This document shows positions 26,980 through 37,799 of a DNA stretch of 64,000 nucleotides, piece by piece (positions within the stretch are counted from its first letter, which is position 1; every line of letters begins with the position of its first letter). The DNA is taken from positions 9,058,464-9,122,463 of the forward strand of contig BDGG01000001.1 in assembly GCA_001949185.1 (NCBI GenBank), in the 5' to 3' direction. The notes beneath the pieces are model-generated. The model did not search any database. It saw nothing but the letters and a program-made list of their open reading frames with translations, and had not been told where the DNA came from. The translations under genes were made by a program, and so were the position numbers. Origin of the DNA: Ramazzottius varieornatus (lineage: Eukaryota; Tardigrada; Eutardigrada; Parachela; Ramazzottiidae).

Positions 26980-28875
26980 CTAACCGATATCGCCACATCC
27001 AAATGCTCCCGGTGTGCAAGGTGCTGGAGGCTGACCAGTGCCCGTTCCCCCTCCATTGGGTCCACAAGAGGCTGAACCACCCAGGGTGCAGTCGACGTAA
27101 ACGGGCACGGTGGCCAGCGCAGCGCCCGTCGGCCCGCGAGCCGTAACGAAGAGGACGGTGCACTGCTGATTGGCGATGGTGGCGTAGACCAGGCCGGAAG
27201 TGGGGTCGATGCCGAACCTGTTGGCGAATTCCACCGGCAGCGAGTAGGTCAGCCCTGCACATCCATTGGCTTTGACATTGCCAATGGAGGCAAAGTTGCT
27301 ACATCCGGCCGTTTGCTTAAAGACGTAGGGTGACTGTTGGAAGGTGACTTGGCCACAGTTAGCAGGGGGCGTTCCTCCCCCGCCATTTCCTGCAGTACAG
27401 GTGCCGGCGTAAATGTTGACGGGGACGCTGGCGCTGCCTTGTGCGTTGGTGGCAATGACTCTGAAGGTGTAGACAGAATTGGACGTCAGCCCGGGATTAC
27501 CCGTCAGCATGATCATGCCAGCGTTGTTGATGACGAAGGCCGAGTTGGGCGGGTTGATGGAGTAGCTGGTGGCGGCGTTGGCCGTAACAGCTCCCACCGT
27601 CGCTCCAGCCACACAGCTGGCACCCGTGGGGGCAAACGCGTAGTTGCTCCGAGGAAATGTGGGCGTTCCGCCTCCTGCTCCACCAGTGCCTCCATTACAT
27701 GGTGTGGTAATGGTCACCTGGCTGGTGCTGGAACCGAATGAGTTGGTAGCCAGCACGGTGAGGACTTGGGTGGTACAAGGTGTCGGCAACGGGCTTCCCG
27801 TCAGTGTAATGAGGCCTAATAGAAGGACCAAAGAGTCCTTTTGTTTTGTCAGATGTAAAGACGTCTTAGGGGAAGTTACCTGTAGTGGGGTTGATGAGGA
27901 ATCCCGGTGGGTTGCCAATGAGGGAGAAGGTGGTGCCAGCGGGCCTAGTAACGGTAACTTGGCCCACTTGAGCTCCCGGTGCTGAGGTGCTGGGGGTGAA
28001 GGCAAACTGGGGCAGGGTGAAGACGGGAGAGCCCCCTCCGCTGCCGTTCCCGCCTGTGGCGGATCCCGATCCGGATCCCCCGCATGAGGCGATAATATTG
28101 ACGGGGATGGTCGTGGTACCGAAGGGATTGGTGGCCGTCACTTGCATGGTGTACGTTCCGCTACTGATGGGGCGAGCCAGTGTGATTTGGCCATTGCTGG
28201 CAACGAGGAAGGGTGTGCCGGAAGTGGCCGCTCCAAAGACCACGCCGGCAGGGTTGGTGACAGTGACGCTGCCGATAAATGTCCCGATAACAGTGCAGGC
28301 CGCGCTAGACGAGGCTTGAATGACGGTCGGTGTCTGCGTCGCTACCGGAAGTCCCGTCGCCGTACCTGTTTCGTCCCAATATATCACCATTTGTCACATG
28401 TCAGAATATGTTGCTCCTGTTTTTAGAAATTACTCACCAGCTGCGTCCGTCATTGCTTACCTCCGGTGCCTGTACCAGTGCCAGTGCCAGTGCCGGTGCC
28501 TGTACCCGTACCACCAGCGTTACTGCAGGTCACCGTTACTTGAGTTGTAGCGGAGGCGCCGGTGAAGCCTGGTCCAACGTAGGCCGTTACGATGGCCGTC
28601 TGGGGAACGTTGACGTCCAGGAAGTTGATTAGTAAGATCTGCCCATTGTTGGAGTTGACACCCAGATAACGGTTGGCTACGGCGATGGTATAATAGCCGG
28701 CTCCGGGTGCAGAGACCGTGCCAGCGATGGTCCCCGGCACGCATCTGCTGGCTTGGAAGGAGTAAGCTGAATTACCGAATGCCAAGCTGCTGGCTTCTTC
28801 GACCAAGAACGTCGATAGCAGAAGGAAAAGCATCACCAAAGTAGGTCCCCTCAAAACCTTCAACTTGAGTCCCAT
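26980..28875 (-). CDS. secreted protein with five cadherin-like repeats and Gly-rich linkers
   Basis: Three exons (28875-28461, 28365-27880, 27815-26980) keep frame and give 578 aa. A signal peptide is clear (VLRGPTLVMLFLLLSTFLVE). The mature part has about five units of roughly 80-90 residues. Each begins with an aromatic strand such as YSFQASRC, FAFTPST, YAFAPTGASC or YVFKQTAGC, passes a GxVxA strand, and ends in a turn like INPTTGLITLTG or IDPTSGLVYAT. This looks like a cadherin-type beta sandwich. The Ca2+-binding motifs of true cadherins (DxD, LDRE) are not visible, and there is no membrane segment. Linkers are Gly, Thr and Ser rich, including a GTGTGTG run coded by a 6-bp DNA repeat. 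Function is unknown; a matrix, cuticle or mucus role is only a guess. The 3' end is convergent with the receptor cyclase. Confidence 0.8.
28464..28516 (-). repeat. hexanucleotide coding repeat (Gly-Thr linker)
   Basis: A run of 6-bp units (plus-strand form close to CCAGTG or CCTGTA) encodes alternating Gly and Thr. Copy number is likely to vary between individuals. Confidence 0.75.
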
Positions 28876-29456
28876 TTTCTAACAGCTGCACCAGCACGCA
28901 ACTCACTTTTGATGGGGTGAAAATGTTTTGGACTGACGCATCTCCTGGCTGAAATTTGAAACGCGAAGGTATATTAAGAAAATTCTCTTGCTAATATTAT
29001 CAACCTTTGTTGTGGATTACAATGCGGCGCTTTTTTTGTAACTGATTTTCTTTTGACAGGGTAGCAAGTTCCGTTACACAACAATGAAGGCTCACGAGGG
29101 CTTCTTTACTGGATAACAACGGGAAGGCAAGAAAACGAAGGAGAAGAAAAGGCTGGAAAAGGCGCTGTCAGCAAATGTGGCCGTATTGTTTTCTGCCACT
29201 TCTACGTACGTCATTTCGCTATTTGGGCTTGGCAGGTGCCATCAACAAAATAGCGAAGACGCCAGCGTATCCGGATGGCTAAAAAGGGACAAAGGTGGAG
29301 GAAGCGGCTTCCAAGACCACAGAAGGTAAACATGCAGCGGGACGTACAAGCCTGAGCTAGTAGCTGTAGCATTCGAAGCCCACTCTATCTAAGACAAAAG
29401 GCCATGATCAGAATACTTGTGGACCAATGATGCGGTCAGGAAGTAGTATGTAGGAC
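28876..29456. other. intergenic stretch upstream of the cadherin-like gene
   Basis: No coding signal is seen. Both flanking genes are on the minus strand, so this holds the promoter of the cadherin-like gene and the 3' UTR of the J-protein gene. Confidence 0.45.
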
Positions 29457-30520
29457 TTACGGAAGGGCGCCTTGATTGGAGGAGCGAGAAGTTTGATTCA
29501 GGACTTTGCCATTGTCGAAGGTCGTGACCGTTTCCGTCCCGTTCTCCACAACACTGGCAAGAGGCAGAGGCGCCAAGTGCAGGGCCAAGGAGTTAAGGTT
29601 AGTTGATAGAAAGTTGGCTGCTTACGTTTTGGTTGTGATGGTTCGTCCATTGATGATTTGTGTTGAGACGCGGGTGGAGCTGACATTGATGGGTCGAATG
29701 GTGCCGGCGTTACCGCTAGAGCGGGCCGGCGGGTAGGGCCCACTAGCCATACCAGCTATACTGCCGTTCTGTCCTCCACGCAGGTCGAAGAAACCACCTC
29801 CCATGACGTTATCAATACCGGCATTGGAGAAGAACTCACGGAACAGTTCGAAGGGGTCGCGAGTCATTCCAAAGTGTTCGAATAGAGGGTCGTCGTCGTC
29901 AGAGTCTGAGGCGTAGGCTGTGAAGGTCCGACCGCCGCTGTTGGCCGTCCGGAAAAGATTGTAGTTGGGAACGGAAGAACGGCTGGTGGCTGTGAAGCGG
30001 CCCGAAGAGCTAGCTGCAGCCGTAGGTCGCGTTCCCGTTGATTTCGTCGGCACTCGGTTACCTCGCTTCATCTCGTCATACTCCCTCCGCCGGCTACCTG
30101 CAAGATAGTTGGCATCACTACCAGCCCTCCATTAAGTACCTCACCGTTGCTGCCATTATAGTTAGTGTTAATGGTGGCTTGTAAGCACCTACTGTCGCTC
30201 AGCACCTCGTAAGCCCGACTGATGTCCTGAAACTTCTTCTTGGCCGCCTCCGAGTTACCATTCTTGTCAGGGTGCCATCTTAAAGCATTCTTGCGGTACC
30301 TTCAGAAAGCGCCACCAGAAGCACAGTTAGACAAAATCTGCCCACTGTGTTTGTCGTTGGAAGGTAAAGGCACCTCCTCATCATTAGGCTAGCAATAGGC
30401 ATGTTTATACATGAGTAAAGCAGTGCAGCGGCAGACTACGCCGTACAGTACTTACGCCTGCTTGATTTCTTCGGCAGTAGCTGTATTCTTCAAGCCCAGG
30501 ATGAGATAGAAATCAGTCAT
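29457..30520 (-). CDS. DNAJB6: DNAJB6-type J-domain co-chaperone
   Basis: Cytosolic and nuclear Hsp70 co-chaperone that suppresses aggregation. Four exons (30520-30456, 30299-30189, 30093-29626, 29553-29457) keep frame, 246 aa. The J domain opens with [20 protein letters not shown], has the HPD triad in LRWHPDKNG, and continues with [15 protein letters not shown] and [11 protein letters not shown]. The Gly/Phe region has [14 protein letters not shown] and a short Ser/Thr/Arg part. The C terminus reads [19 protein letters not shown], matching the NGRKITTKRIVENG segment of DNAJB6. An alternative donor at 30145 with acceptor at 30097 also keeps frame and would insert about 13 residues after the J-domain core, so two isoforms are possible. 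The stop codon TAA overlaps a good donor-like gtaagt, so a further 3' exon cannot be excluded. Confidence 0.9.
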
Positions 30521-30856
30521 ATCCGGCCCTGTTGTATACCCGTCACAGTCTTAAGCTTGACAGAAGGATGTCGCTGCTGAGGCAAGAGAAAAGTGTGATG
30601 TTATCGACCAAGGCACATCCTTCGATCCTCCGGTTAGTGTCCACTATGTAGTGTGCTATTTGCAATCTTCATTGTAGGACTAACAGATCAGGGATGGGCA
30701 AATTGCACAGAAGAAGTTGAAGTGCGATACTCCAGATAGTCCAGCCAGTAACAATACGTCAAGTCTGTCAACAATGCTACCGCTCCCTCCCTCAAGGCAT
30801 ATTATACTTTTTAGCGCATACTTAGCAACAATATCAATGTGGAGGGCAAAATGAGG
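30521..30856. other. short intergenic stretch
   Basis: This 336-bp gap lies between two minus-strand genes: the promoter side of the J protein and the 3' end of the Gln-rich gene. No features were recognised. Confidence 0.45.
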
Positions 30857-31348
30857 CTAGCAGCTTCTACTTTGCAAAAGTTGGCTGAGAGGTATTAGGG
30901 CTAGGGTAACTCCCAGAAGGGAGAAGGAGATATTCTTGGCCACCGCGCTGTTGGGGTCGGTGGATTGCTGGTTGGTCGAGGCGGTCCCGTGGGAGGAAGG
31001 AGCGCCGGCTGTATCATGGCCAGCGTTGGCACTGCCACTTCCTTGTCCGCTGTTCTGCCCATTCTGCCCCTGCCAGTACTTGTCGTCGGTCTGGCCGTTG
31101 GCTTGATAGACGCCTCCATTGTACTGCCCATTGCTGCTCCCAGACTGGCCAGCCCACATTTCTTGACTGTTTTGCCCGTTGCCCATCATGTCCGTCGACA
31201 TTCGTCCGTTATTGTACATGCCGGCACCTGTCGTCAGGCCTTGGTTGGCGTTACTTCCGTGTCCTAAATCAACGAAGCAAGCTCCTGCTGATAACTAGGT
31301 AATTTTCCTGTGCAGTCAGCTAACGCCAAATTGGTCAAAATTACTACC

Positions 31349-31379
<31 letters not shown>

Positions 31380-31573
31380 TGTTGTTGCATCTGCTGCTGC
31401 CAGCCAGCGGATGTGGCGCCTTGGTTGCCGTTCCAGGATGGATAGTTTTGGGAAGACTGGGTGTACTGCAACTGAGGCTGCGTGGCGTACTGCTGTCCGT
31501 GCTGATCGTGACTTTGACCGTTAACCAGCGTAACCAGCAGGGCTGTCCAAAGAAGTGCCGCTTCCGCTAACAT
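30857..31573 (-). CDS. secreted Gln/Asn/Gly-rich protein with hydrophobic C terminus
   Basis: Two exons (31573-31348 and 31263-30857) keep frame, 210 aa. The signal peptide is MLAEAALLWTALLVTLVNGQ. The mature protein is low complexity: a Gln/Tyr/Ser stretch, a pure Gln run of about 13, then Asn-Gly-Gln-Met repeats (NGQNSGQG, NGQYNGG) and a Ser/Thr/Asn part. The last about 24 residues form a hydrophobic segment (SFSLLGVTLALIPLSQLL) with a short polar tail, the pattern of a GPI-anchor signal, although a single TM anchor is also possible. I do not recognise a family. Composition suggests a surface or matrix protein with prion-like low-complexity character. The start at 31573 was chosen because it sits at the head of the signal peptide. 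Confidence 0.7.
31350..31392 (-). repeat. CAG/CAA run coding polyglutamine
   Basis: A trinucleotide run, mostly CTG/TTG on the plus strand, encodes the Gln tract of the secreted protein. Confidence 0.9.
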
Positions 31574-33027
31574 TTTCGAGGGACAATTGGCGAACGAGGA
31601 GCCGAAGTCAACTGTCTGGGAACCCCAAAGGAAGATTATGGCGCAATCGATTCGCCTACTTTCTTGCCAGTTCAAATCTTGTTAAAGCAGTATAGACTGC
31701 TCCGTAAAGAAGTCACAGTGGTTGACTGTTAAAAGTTAAGAAGGGCGTACTTGTCAAGGCCGAAGAAGCGACAACAAAAGGATTACGAACTGCTATAGTA
31801 GGCATGAACGAGCTTAGCTTCAGAGTCGCAGAAAGCTGAAGCATATAAGCATAGATTAAGGGACCTTCAGTGGGCGGTAGACCTGCGCATCGTTAATACG
31901 ATATTATTGACTTTTGATCGTTTTCCATGATTCAGGAGGACTGTTTTCCCAGTGGCATCTTTTGATGGTAAGCGAAGGGCAACAACAAAGTGCTGCGCTA
32001 AGGACAACTCTTTGATGGGCAAGTGATTCGCAGCAGCAAAACACCTACCGTGACAGAGGCTCTCAATGGAAGGGTAAATATTCGGCTTGCCGATAGGTCA
32101 ACACTGACTTGTTCGCTGTGCTGGCACTACAAACACAACATACCCCATTCTGCTTCCGCCTCGTCATGACTGGCTTCCTCTCCGGCGCTGGGAACTTGTC
32201 TGACTACTGGCTCGCTGTCTAATAAAATGCCGGAAATGCTGGCCGACCCGACGTCACATGACCGGTCTTACCATTGATTAATGCTGTAACGCACCGTGAC
32301 ATCGGGTTGGCAATCACTTTCGATATTGTGTAAAAGAGTGGCGGAAGTTATGGAACGACCGAGTGCTGCCATCTGGCGCAATATAATATAGCTTGACCAT
32401 TGATCAAGATGTAAATTGGTAGGCTCTGTTATATTTATGAGAGGCGCAGATTAGAAGGCATCCATTGACGTCATCGCGGTATGCTGTGCAGCTTACTGAT
32501 GCTGAAGTTATCGATCGTTTCATCTGCTGCACCCATTTGACGTCACCAGTAAACCATGCGCATTAATCGGCATTTTGGGCTGTGGGCAACGGGGCAAGGT
32601 TCCTCAAAAGTCTGGGGTCATAGCGTAGAGGCACAGCTGATGAACTTTGAGAAGGGCAAGGGAACGTTTCTGGTTTTTCTTGAAGATTCTCGGCCTCCAC
32701 ATGGTAAGCCCCGACCCCTACCCTTGGGCTTCCCTGCCCCCTGCCTAAATTTCCTCGACTATGCCTCTACGCCGTGACCCCCGACTTCTGAGGAACTTTG
32801 CCCAGACTCCATTTGCCATTTTCGCCAGAAGAACAGCTGTTGACTTTCTTCTCTGCTTCTTCGTTTCCCTAAGGTGTTGTCGGTACTGGTGGAAATTGCA
32901 CCGGGTTGATTCTGGATGAACATGTCGTAGCGATACTGGACAGTGATAATTTAGAAGGTGAGTGAGCAGATGTCCGGCAATGAGTGTAGGTAAATAATTA
33001 TCGGTTTATTTTTTCAGGTCTGGAAGA
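31574..33027. other. divergent intergenic region upstream of RUNDC1
   Basis: This 1.45-kb region lies between the minus-strand Gln-rich gene and RUNDC1. It probably includes non-coding 5' exons of RUNDC1: splice-like signals occur around 32703 (gtaagc), 32874-32958 and 33018, but any frame through them meets stops. It also holds the long imperfect inverted repeat listed separately. Confidence 0.45.
32593..32802. repeat. imperfect 41-bp inverted repeat with 128-bp loop
   Basis: The arm at 32593-32633 (starting GGCAAGGTTCCTCA) and the arm at 32762-32802 (ending TGAGGAACTTTGCC) are inverse copies with five mismatches in 41 positions. An RNA copy would form a long hairpin. The similarity fades at both ends of the arms. 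Confidence 0.85.
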
Positions 33028-35555
33028 ATGATGCAAGAAGTGCCAGTCAACGAGGATGGACATCAATGGGCATCCTTCTCCTCCTTTGATTTTACCCAGC
33101 TGCCGAAGAACGACAAGAAGGGCGGAGTGGTAGAGTGTCTAGAGTGCCCTCCGAAAGTGGACCAGGACCAAGCCTTGCTCCAGCTGGAAGATGTCTGGAT
33201 CAATCTTGACCAGCAAAGTCTGCCCAGTGACATGGAGTACAGCCAACAAACGGAGCACAGTGAGGCTAAAGAGATGGACTTGTACAGTGAACGAATGCAG
33301 GAGATGGAGGAACAGCAAGAGATGCTCAATTCTTCGCTTTTGTCCTTAACCACGCACTTTGCGCAAGTGCAATTCCGACTTAAACAAATTAGCTCGACCG
33401 CCGATCCCGAAACCAAAGAGGCAAGTTTCATTTCAACGGCGAATTGTGGGGTAGAGTGATCATTGCTGTTGTGATTGGCAGGCGCTGCTGAAAGATCTAG
33501 AAAGGTTTGCCTTTGAAGGCGTCCCGGAAATTGCGCCACTGTCGCCCCAGTCTCCCAAGTCCTCTGGCCGACGGTCTATCGGCAGCTCGGACTTTGGCGT
33601 GGAAGAGAACGAGGAGAAGAGTGAGGTGTATACCAAGCAGGTGATGGAGACGAAAGACTTGATCACACGCTTGCAGAAACAGTTGACGGAAGTGGAACAG
33701 TGGGCATACGAGGTAAGCTGGCATCGCGACATGGACCTGCACACACACAAGGCTGCACTCAGTTCGCTGTATGCAGGTCCCCGTCGCAGTCGGAGCTGTC
33801 GCACCGTCTGGCAAGACAAACCTGCATACCCTGTTGTTTCTGACGTTCTATATCGGCCCCATTTTGTCATACTCTAAAACCTCCATCTGTTACAGAGCGG
33901 ACAGTCGGAAGCTCCATCGTTATCGGTGTTGAAGAACCAGAAGCTGATTCTGGATACACTACGAGAGCGTGTCAAGCTGAGCGTGGATGGGTACGAGCAG
34001 CTGTCCGATGAGGAAATGCGTGTCAAAGTTGATCAAGCTGTCGAATCGGTGGGTGCTTCGTCCTCTCCAGCACAGCTTCATTTAGTAGCCCAGTCTTGAG
34101 AGCTTTTTGTCGACAGATCATTGTGCCATTCCGTCAGAAGGAGATGGCCCAAGAAAAGACAGTAGAACGATTACAGACGTTCGTCCACGATTTGGAACGC
34201 TACGTTCAGCATCTACAAGGTACGAAACCCAATCTGAAAAGTTATTATTTCATCGAGATTGCTTATGGTACAGGACAAGTGAACAAAGCCAGCGTCGACA
34301 GTCCAAAGAAGTCAACGAAGAAGCAAAATGGCAAAGAGGCGACTAATGAGGACGAACCCTCGACTATGCAGTCCTTGTCGGGGACGCGAGAGCCAGTCGA
34401 CCCGCGCAGTCGTGCCAGCGTCGGCACCCTCTTTGACCGTGCCTATAACGTCCTGCACTTTTTCGCTCTAATAAACTGGACAGGCTGCCTACGGGATGGC
34501 CGGAGGTACGGTAGTAGCAATGGCGCCTTCCATCGCAATACGATGAAGAGGACGGTGAAGGGCAACCACTGGGGAGACTCACGAGCTGCCCTGCAAGTAG
34601 CCATCGGTCGCCTGCTGGAAGCATGCAAGAGTCAACCGGTGCTAAATCGTGGAAAGAAAGGCCGTAAAGAAGTGGTGGTGGAAGAAGATGCGCTGGTAGT
34701 CAGGCTGGTCAGGAAGGACTTGGCGGCGGCCTTGATGGACCTCATGAGGCATGGCTTGATGCAGGTCAGCGCCTTCCTTCACTCTCTCAATAGTCATGTC
34801 TTACTTAGGGTTTTCACTTGTGTTTCAGCTCAGCAACGATAGCAGTTTAGTGCCTCGAATGATGCTGTGTACTTCACCAAGAAGCGACGAGCCTGTCGAA
34901 CTTCACCCTTGGGACTTTCTCATAAAGTATTACGCCTACAAGGTACCTTCTTCCTTCCTCACTATAAGCTTTCTGATATGAACTATACTTGCAAAACCAC
35001 CCTTTCAGTCTGGCTATAATGCGGTGCTCATTTTGCAGCGTGGAAAAGAGTTTAACTGTTCAGCGACCAAGAAGCTATCGGACAGTTTTCAGTTGTCGAG
35101 GGTGGGGGCGACAGTGCTGACACCTGTCGACCAGCTTCTTAGCCTACTGGGCACCATCCTCGATTCCCATCAAAAGTTCCAGACTAGCTCCACCATGCTC
35201 TTCCGCGCCTTCCTCTGCGCAGCTCTCAAGTATGCCAACATTCACACATGTCTCAATCGACGATCCATGTTAATGGGTCTGTCTTTGCAGTCGACAGTGT
35301 CTGTCAACATGGCTGCGCCTCATTTACTGTACGAAACCGCTGGTTGATGAGTACTACATGCCCTGGAGTTATGCCATCAAAACTCGTAAGAATGTCCCTT
35401 TCTCCCCTTCAAGAGATTATCATTAGAGAATAGTATCGTTCTTTATAGATTTCGAAGATGCTTGCCAGTCTTTGGAAGGTCTTCAGGCCTACACTTTCAA
35501 TCTACCCACTGATTTGGCCATACGCTCTTTCTCGGCTTTGGACGAAGCCTTCTAG
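33028..35555 (+). CDS. RUNDC1: RUN domain-containing protein 1
   Basis: Coiled-coil and RUN-domain protein; in mammals it has been linked to p53 and GTPase-type signalling, with no firm molecular role. Nine exons keep frame: 33028-33420, 33482-33712, 33896-34048, 34117-34219, 34274-34764, 34829-34942, 35009-35229, 35291-35385 and 35449-35555, giving 635 aa (human about 613). The coiled coil has LLSLTTHFAQVQFRLKQ and LLKDLERFAFEGVP, then YTKQVMETKDLITRL and KLILDTLRERVKLSVDG. The RUN part has FDRAYNVLHFFALI, LVRKDLAAALMDLMRHGL, LHPWDFLIKYYAYKSG, YMPWSYAIKT and the terminal NLPTDLAIRSFSALDEAF. Intron 1 (33421-33481) uses a GC donor. The 5' limit rests on the first in-frame ATG after a splice acceptor; upstream exons appear non-coding. 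Confidence 0.93.
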
Positions 35556-36554
35556 TCGACTGGTGCTTCTAGTCTCACCTGTGATAAACTACATTTCCGC
35601 TTTCACCAAAGTTTTTATCGGTCGTCTCTCAGTTCTAACGAACAAATAATTTTGTTCTTGTTTTATGAAAATACCAAAGTATATCCTCCTCCAATACCTG
35701 TGTTGGGCTCTTCTTACAGAGACTTCTTGCGCTTGAAAGTAAGCTCGACAGCGGTCGGGCAAGCGTATAACTTTATGGCATGGTCATAGTCAAGGAAGCG
35801 GGGAAAGTGGACATTTAGGGTGCTTGCCGAAGGTGGTAATGGTGGGTGTTTTGCTGTTGCACTTGGCTACCTTCCACCATCGACTATGCAAATGGTGAGT
35901 GCAAGAGACTGTGGGTACGTGGGTTGAGCGATCAGTTTCAAGACTGTCGTGTCTGCATGCCGGGCCGGCTGAAGGTAGCGCGACACATACGCCACCGGAA
36001 GTCAGTCAAGCTCGTCGTGCCAAGCTACCTTCCTTCCTTTTCTACCAAAACACGGCGCGCCACAGCTACTCTTTAAACCAGTATAAACAAAGGCTGAAGA
36101 CAAGAAAAAACGCCATTGAAGCTATCTATTGGCTATCCAACTTATCCACTCCATCAATCAGCATAAGCTCAATCGGCTACTTGCACTTGCGACGGATTTT
36201 TATCTGCCGTGCCTTCAATTTGCTATGAGCCTTTGATCAACTTGTTGAACATCCATTCCAGTGAACAAAGTGCAATGTTGAAGGCTTCAGACGCTTTCCG
36301 CCGTCCATTTACCATCGACCAGAGAATGAGCTGGTCATGAGACCTGATCATTCTACAGTGTCGACCCTCACGTGAGTGAATACTCCACTAACACTTTTTT
36401 TATTACCTCATTCGTTTTCCGCCATTATTCGGGAATCTATTACCTGCCCCGCCCCTCGCTTTCACGGAGATTGTTTGTTCCGCTTTCTTGCTGTGATACC
36501 TGTCTGTCGTTGAAGTCTGTGTGGTCGTCCCATCGAGAGTTATCATTGTCGACA
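35556..36554. other. intergenic stretch
   Basis: About 1 kb between two plus-strand genes, with no supported coding signal. It should contain the RUNDC1 3' UTR and the promoter of the small secreted gene. Confidence 0.45.
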
Positions 36555-37056
36555 ATGTCGTCGCCATGGTCCGTTGTTCTGTTGGTCCTGTGTCTGACCA
36601 TCGGTAAGTCGTTTCCTCTCTCCCGCAAAAGCTGCAAAGGCATTCAAACAGTATTCAGATTGGGAAACAGACTGTTGAATAGGGAAAAGTGTGCTGTAAG
36701 TTTAGCTTTTCTGGGCTGCTGTAGGTGTAGTGTATGGGCAAATGTTGCCGGTGTCGAGCGGGACAGGGATGAACTATGGTGACTGGATGAACATGGCCTC
36801 GCAGTTCTCCATGTACAAGGGCGACGGCGTGGCCTTCCAGATGAACCCTTACCTCAACCTCTACAACCCCTACAACGTCCAGAACGGCCTGGCTGGCGTC
36901 AACGGTTATCCCTTCATCTATGCTGGTAATCGCGGCAACCGCGGACCGCAGTACAACCAGCTGAGCCAGTACGGCCTAACCTTTCCCCAGTTGTATGGCA
37001 CCTTTGGTGTCAACGGTTATCCCTTCCGTAGCGCCCAAGATCCTACGCAGAAATAA
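36555..37056 (+). CDS. small secreted Tyr/Asn/Gly-rich protein, unknown
   Basis: Two exons (36555-36603, 36725-37056) keep frame and give 126 aa. Residues 1-21 are a signal peptide (VVLLVLCLTIGVVYG). The mature protein of about 105 residues has no Cys and is rich in Tyr, Asn, Gly, Gln and Phe, with the motif VNGYPF twice, YLNLYNPYNV and RGNRGPQYNQLSQYGL. This composition recalls structural or adhesive secretions such as cuticle and silk-like proteins, but no family was recognised. The phase-1 intron splitting the signal peptide from the mature part is common in secreted structural proteins of ecdysozoans. Confidence 0.75.
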
Positions 37057-37799
37057 CATGATAAAAGTTACTTGCCTGTCTGGTTAACCGACGTATGTAC
37101 TAGTACGTGATTTGTCTACCCATCTTGACTTATCTCTTGCCCTCTTCCTCTTAAATGCATTTCATAATCCTGATGTGTCACTTTACCTCGTTGATCAACG
37201 ATAACAATGCACATGCTTACACCTTCTTCGAGCACGCACATGGAGTATAGAGCAAAGTCTTGCCTTCAAACGAGAAGGCCGACAAAGTTTCCTGTGTCAG
37301 TTATCCTTTTTGTGCTGCCTGTGGGGGACGCATCATGGCCATGTGCCTGCAAGGAAACAGACCATAACAGAAGGCCCGCCAACTGTTTTGTCGGAAAAGT
37401 ACTCTTGATATATGTAGTCGATAATGGCATCATAATTACTGTACGTTCGGGCCGTAGTGCGTATAGCGTGGCCATGTCCAGGGTAAGTCGGTCTGTCCCC
37501 TCTTTCGGCACTTTCAGTAGAAGAAAGTAGGATATCGCCTTCCGCCAAGCAAATAAAGCGAGCTAGTGCGACTGCCGCAAGGCAGCAACTTTACTCGTGC
37601 CTTCACTGACTTCTCTGCTTTTCCTTCATCTATTCCATAACTGTAGTCTGAGGCTTTAATCTCCTTCGATGTAGCCAGCTGTTGTAACCGAAGAAAACAG
37701 CAACAACATGGAAATGTGATCTCCCTAATGTTTCCCGGAAGAATCCCCCGCAAAAGTCGCGCTAATGTGACCATTCCAATCTTACCTGCAATTTGTACG
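37057..37799. other. intergenic stretch
   Basis: 743 bp between two plus-strand secreted or membrane protein genes. Short frames on both strands have no supporting features. Confidence 0.45.

Noticed and set aside
32556-32777. Open frame that could be a first RUNDC1 exon
   Set aside because: It overlaps the 41-bp inverted repeat, and the following exon-like stretch (32874-32958) has stops in the frames that would link to RUNDC1 at 33028.
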